Part shown: positions 4,622 to 6,416 of the stretch, piece after piece
Layout: each line of letters begins with the position of its first letter
Position numbering within the stretch: position 1 is the stretch's first letter
Assembly: GCA_947175465.1 (NCBI GenBank)
Contig: CAMWMY010000072.1
Location: 1 to 6,416, forward strand
From: an uncultured Erysipelotrichaceae bacterium
GTDB taxonomy: Bacteria; Bacillota_I; Bacilli_A; Erysipelotrichales; Erysipelotrichaceae
Reading direction: 5' to 3'
DNA length: 6,416 nt
Notes under the pieces: generated by a model
Told to the model about the DNA's origin: nothing
Databases searched by the model: none
Seen by the model: only the letters and a program-made list of their open reading frames with translations
Position numbers and translations under genes: made by a program

Positions 4622-5180
4622 TACGCCCCTCTCTTAAAGATCTTGGTAACATCAAATCTATTTCCCAATCTTCAAAAAACTGTTCTTGATTATTCTTTAA
4701 TGCTTCTTGGGCTTTTTCATACGCCTTACTACTTGTTTGTGGCGAATTTTTGTAAATTTTATTGGTTTGTAGCAACAACTCATCCCGCTTTTTTACTATT
4801 TCTTCTGTACTCAAATTATCAAATTGTGATAACAATGAAACATAGTTTTCTCTAACTAACCACAACTGATTAGCTGTATTATTATGAGAAGCTATACTGC
4901 AAGCCATATTCTCCTCATTAAGAATTGAAGTTATTACAAATAATGCAGTGGATATAACAGTACCTAAAACAGAAACAATCTTTGCATTAGAAAAAACTGC
5001 ACCAATAAAACCAGCAGTTGACAAACCTGATAATGATAACTTAACAATTTTTAACATTTTTGTGCGATTATTAATAATTCGAGCTTCTTTATTATGGCAA
5101 GTATATGTGTATACTAATTTTCCATATTCTTCACGAATCTGTTTTTTGATATTTTCTCTAACCTTATCTACATTACTCAT
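4605..5180 (-). CDS. SLATT domain membrane protein, predicted effector
   Basis: A 191-aa protein with a basic amphipathic N-terminal helix (1-40), two closely spaced transmembrane helices (about 43-63 and 67-87), then a long cytosolic helical region. It ends in a conserved-looking segment, FEDWEIDLMLPRSLREG (169-185). This is the layout of SLATT proteins (SLOG and TM-associated predicted effectors), probably the SLATT_5-like branch. Family knowledge: SLATT proteins occur beside SMODS and SLOG genes and are predicted pore-forming or membrane-disrupting effectors activated by nucleotide messengers. Here it precedes and overlaps the CD-NTase gene by 17 nt, a strong sign of a functional pair. GGAAG with an eight-base spacer precedes the ATG, and a possible promoter lies 32-60 bases upstream. 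Effector activity is inferred. Confidence 0.85.
   Translation of the reverse strand: MSNVDKVRENIKKQIREEYGKLVYTYTCHNKEARIINNRTKMLKIVKLSLSGLSTAGFIGAVFSNAKIVSVLGTVISTALFVITSILNEENMACSIASHNNTANQLWLVRENYVSLLSQFDNLSTEEIVKKRDELLLQTNKIYKNSPQTSSKAYEKAQEALKNNQEQFFEDWEIDLMLPRSLREGRNENGE
4626..4631 (-). promoter_or_regulatory. Ribosome binding site of the NTase gene inside the SLATT gene
   Basis: GAGGGG on the minus strand lies four bases before the ATG at 4621 and ten bases before the alternative ATG at 4615. It sits within the last codons of the SLATT gene, so ribosomes finishing SLATT can reinitiate; this would keep effector and synthase output linked. Confidence 0.55.
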
Positions 5181-5211
5181 TTAAGTATCTTCCGCCTTTC
5201 AAATATTACAA

Positions 5212-5240
5212 ATCATATCTATGCTACTATCTATTGCTAA
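5212..5240 (-). promoter_or_regulatory. Possible promoter of the SLATT-NTase unit
   Basis: On the minus strand TTAGCA (5240-5235) and TATGAT (5217-5212) with a 17-base spacer; four and five of six to consensus. It lies in the 74-base gap after the ATPase gene. Read-through from the ATPase gene is the alternative, as no terminator is seen in the gap. Confidence 0.35.
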
Positions 5241-5254
5241 CGAATAATAATTTT

Positions 5255-6416
5255 CTAAATTTCCAAACTATCACCATCAAGCAAAAACTCTTTTACCCCC
5301 ATCATAAGATATCCTTTATCATCTCGGCGTGGTTTCATACTCTTTTCAACAATAACAATTTTCTTAAATGAATCATTGGTTTTATCAAATGGTCTTGTCT
5401 CCTGTTGCCATTTTTCATTATTTGGTATCTCATATGCAGACTGAATATAATACCGTTTGCTGCCTTGATTGGCTACAAAATCAATTTCGACCTGTTTACG
5501 AATTTCTTTACCCTCATCTGTCTTTTCTCTAAATTCAACTACACCAACATCAACATTGTATCCTCTATACCTAAGTTCATTGTAGATGATATTTTCCATC
5601 AAATGAGTTTCTTCTATTTTCCTAAAATTCAATCGGGCATTTCTAAGTCCGGTATCTTCAAAATAAAGTTTGTAAGGTGTACTGATATATTTCTTACCTT
5701 TTACATCATATCTCTCAGCTTTACTAATCAAAAATGAATCTTTTAAATAACCAATATATTTGTCAATTGTAGATGCGCAAAGAGTAGCATTTTTGACTGA
5801 CTTGAAAGAATTCTCCAATTTTCTGGGATTAGTTAATGAAGATATACCTGAAGCTAAGACGTCTACAAGTTCACTAATCTCTTGATCAGAGTTAAGACTA
5901 TTTCTTACTACTATATCTTTGATATATACATTTTTCATCTGTGTTATTAAATAATTAGCTTTTTGCTCATCAGTTTGCATTGAGGCTATTGCCGGTAATC
6001 CGCCATATACCATAAAATCATCAAATGCTTCTTCTTTTGTGCCTTCATATGCAGAATAAAACTCTGAAAATGATAAGGGAAGAATATGAATTTCATCACC
6101 TCTACCCTCAAATTCGGTTAATATGTCACTGGAAAGAAATTTAGAATTACTGCCTGTAACATAAATATCCAAATTATCCTTTCGCATATATCCATTTAAC
6201 ACAGCCTCAAAATTTCCAAGCAGCTGAACTTCATCAAGGAGAAGATAATACATTTCATCATCAATAATTTTGTCTGAAATGTACTTCATAAATTTTCTTG
6301 GATCAACTTTTCTATTTTGTTCACTAATATCTAAAATATCTTCATCTATAAGTAATAAATCATCTGCTGAATCAAATGCAAATCTGATAATATGACTTTT
6401 GTCTACGCCCTCGGAC
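5255..6416 (-). CDS. AAA_14 / DUF4143 ATPase, N-terminus outside the window
   Basis: The reading frame is open to the right edge: 42 codons precede the first internal ATG (6289) and include family-like sequence such as GVDKSHIIRFAFDSADDLLL and KVDPRKFMKY, so 6289 is not the true start. Walker B is YYLLLDEVQ (residues 14-22 from that ATG) and the following DIYVTGSNSKFL is the sensor strand; Walker A would lie in the missing part. Next come EFEGRGDEIHILPLSFSEF and a helical region. The C-terminal DUF4143 part has a nuclease-like fold signature ENIIYNELRYRGYNVDVG, then QVEIDF and YYIQSA, with Q where active PD-(D/E)xK nucleases have E/K residues, as is usual for this family. The function of these abundant Clostridial ATPases is not established. 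It lies 74 bases before the SLATT gene on the same strand; participation in that system is uncertain. Confidence 0.85.
   Translation of the reverse strand, partial: SEGVDKSHIIRFAFDSADDLLLIDEDILDISEQNRKVDPRKFMKYISDKIIDDEMYYLLLDEVQLLGNFEAVLNGYMRKDNLDIYVTGSNSKFLSSDILTEFEGRGDEIHILPLSFSEFYSAYEGTKEEAFDDFMVYGGLPAIASMQTDEQKANYLITQMKNVYIKDIVVRNSLNSDQEISELVDVLASGISSLTNPRKLENSFKSVKNATLCASTIDKYIGYLKDSFLISKAERYDVKGKKYISTPYKLYFEDTGLRNARLNFRKIEETHLMENIIYNELRYRGYNVDVGVVEFREKTDEGKEIRKQVEIDFVANQGSKRYYIQSAYEIPNNEKWQQETRPFDKTNDSFKKIVIVEKSMKPRRDDKGYLMMGVKEFLLDGDSLEI

Larger units (their letters stand above)
3136..6416. mobile_element. Inferred end of a tRNA-Gln integrated genomic island carrying defence-type genes
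   Basis: The island end is defined by the tRNA 3' fragment. In the usual geometry the order along the tRNA strand is intact tRNA, element, duplicated 3' end, chromosome, which places the ATPase, SLATT and NTase genes inside the element. No integrase or conjugation gene is visible; an integrase would be expected next to the intact tRNA beyond the right edge. The internal extent is unknown. Confidence 0.5.

Overview
The window is AT-rich, with strong AGGAGG-type ribosome binding sites, U-tailed hairpin terminators and protein families common in gut Clostridia. It most likely comes from a Bacillota (Clostridia, Ruminococcus/Lachnospiraceae-like) genome. It is an accessory, defence-flavoured region rather than a housekeeping one.

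Left part (1-2340, minus strand): a near-consensus promoter drives a 61-aa ribbon-helix-helix (RHH) regulator. Next comes a 578-aa protein with an N-terminal zinc ribbon, a central TIR domain and three 51-residue C-terminal repeats. After that is the start of a gene with a glycine-rich GAGAE motif, which appears frameshifted at a homopolymer and runs off the left edge. TACA/TGTA half-sites in the promoter spacer suggest that the RHH protein represses its own operon.

Middle part (2340-3135): a mostly non-coding stretch rich in hairpins and short repeats. On the plus strand it holds a good promoter, an 11-codon leader peptide, a strong Shine-Dalgarno sequence that no longer has a usable start codon, a trace resembling the first residues of a serine recombinase, a perfect hairpin, a 48-aa ORF of unknown function and a terminator. 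Facing it is a minus-strand terminator.

Boundary (3136-3180): a 45-nt fragment identical in layout to the 3' part of a tRNA-Gln(CUG), from the anticodon loop to CCA, with no 5' half. This is what the far attachment site of a tRNA-integrated element looks like. From its orientation, the element should lie at higher coordinates and the intact tRNA beyond the right edge.

Right part (3181-6416, minus strand, inferred inside of the island): a partial AAA_14/DUF4143 ATPase, then a two-gene unit of a SLATT two-transmembrane protein overlapping by 17 nt a CD-NTase (SMODS type) with a C-terminal AGS-C sensor-like domain. This pair has the composition of a compact CBASS-like nucleotide-signalling system. 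The enzyme would make a nucleotide messenger on infection, and the SLATT membrane protein would be the effector that damages the host membrane. The window thus holds two separate candidate immune modules, one NAD/TIR-type and one nucleotide-second-messenger type, on either side of a tRNA attachment scar.
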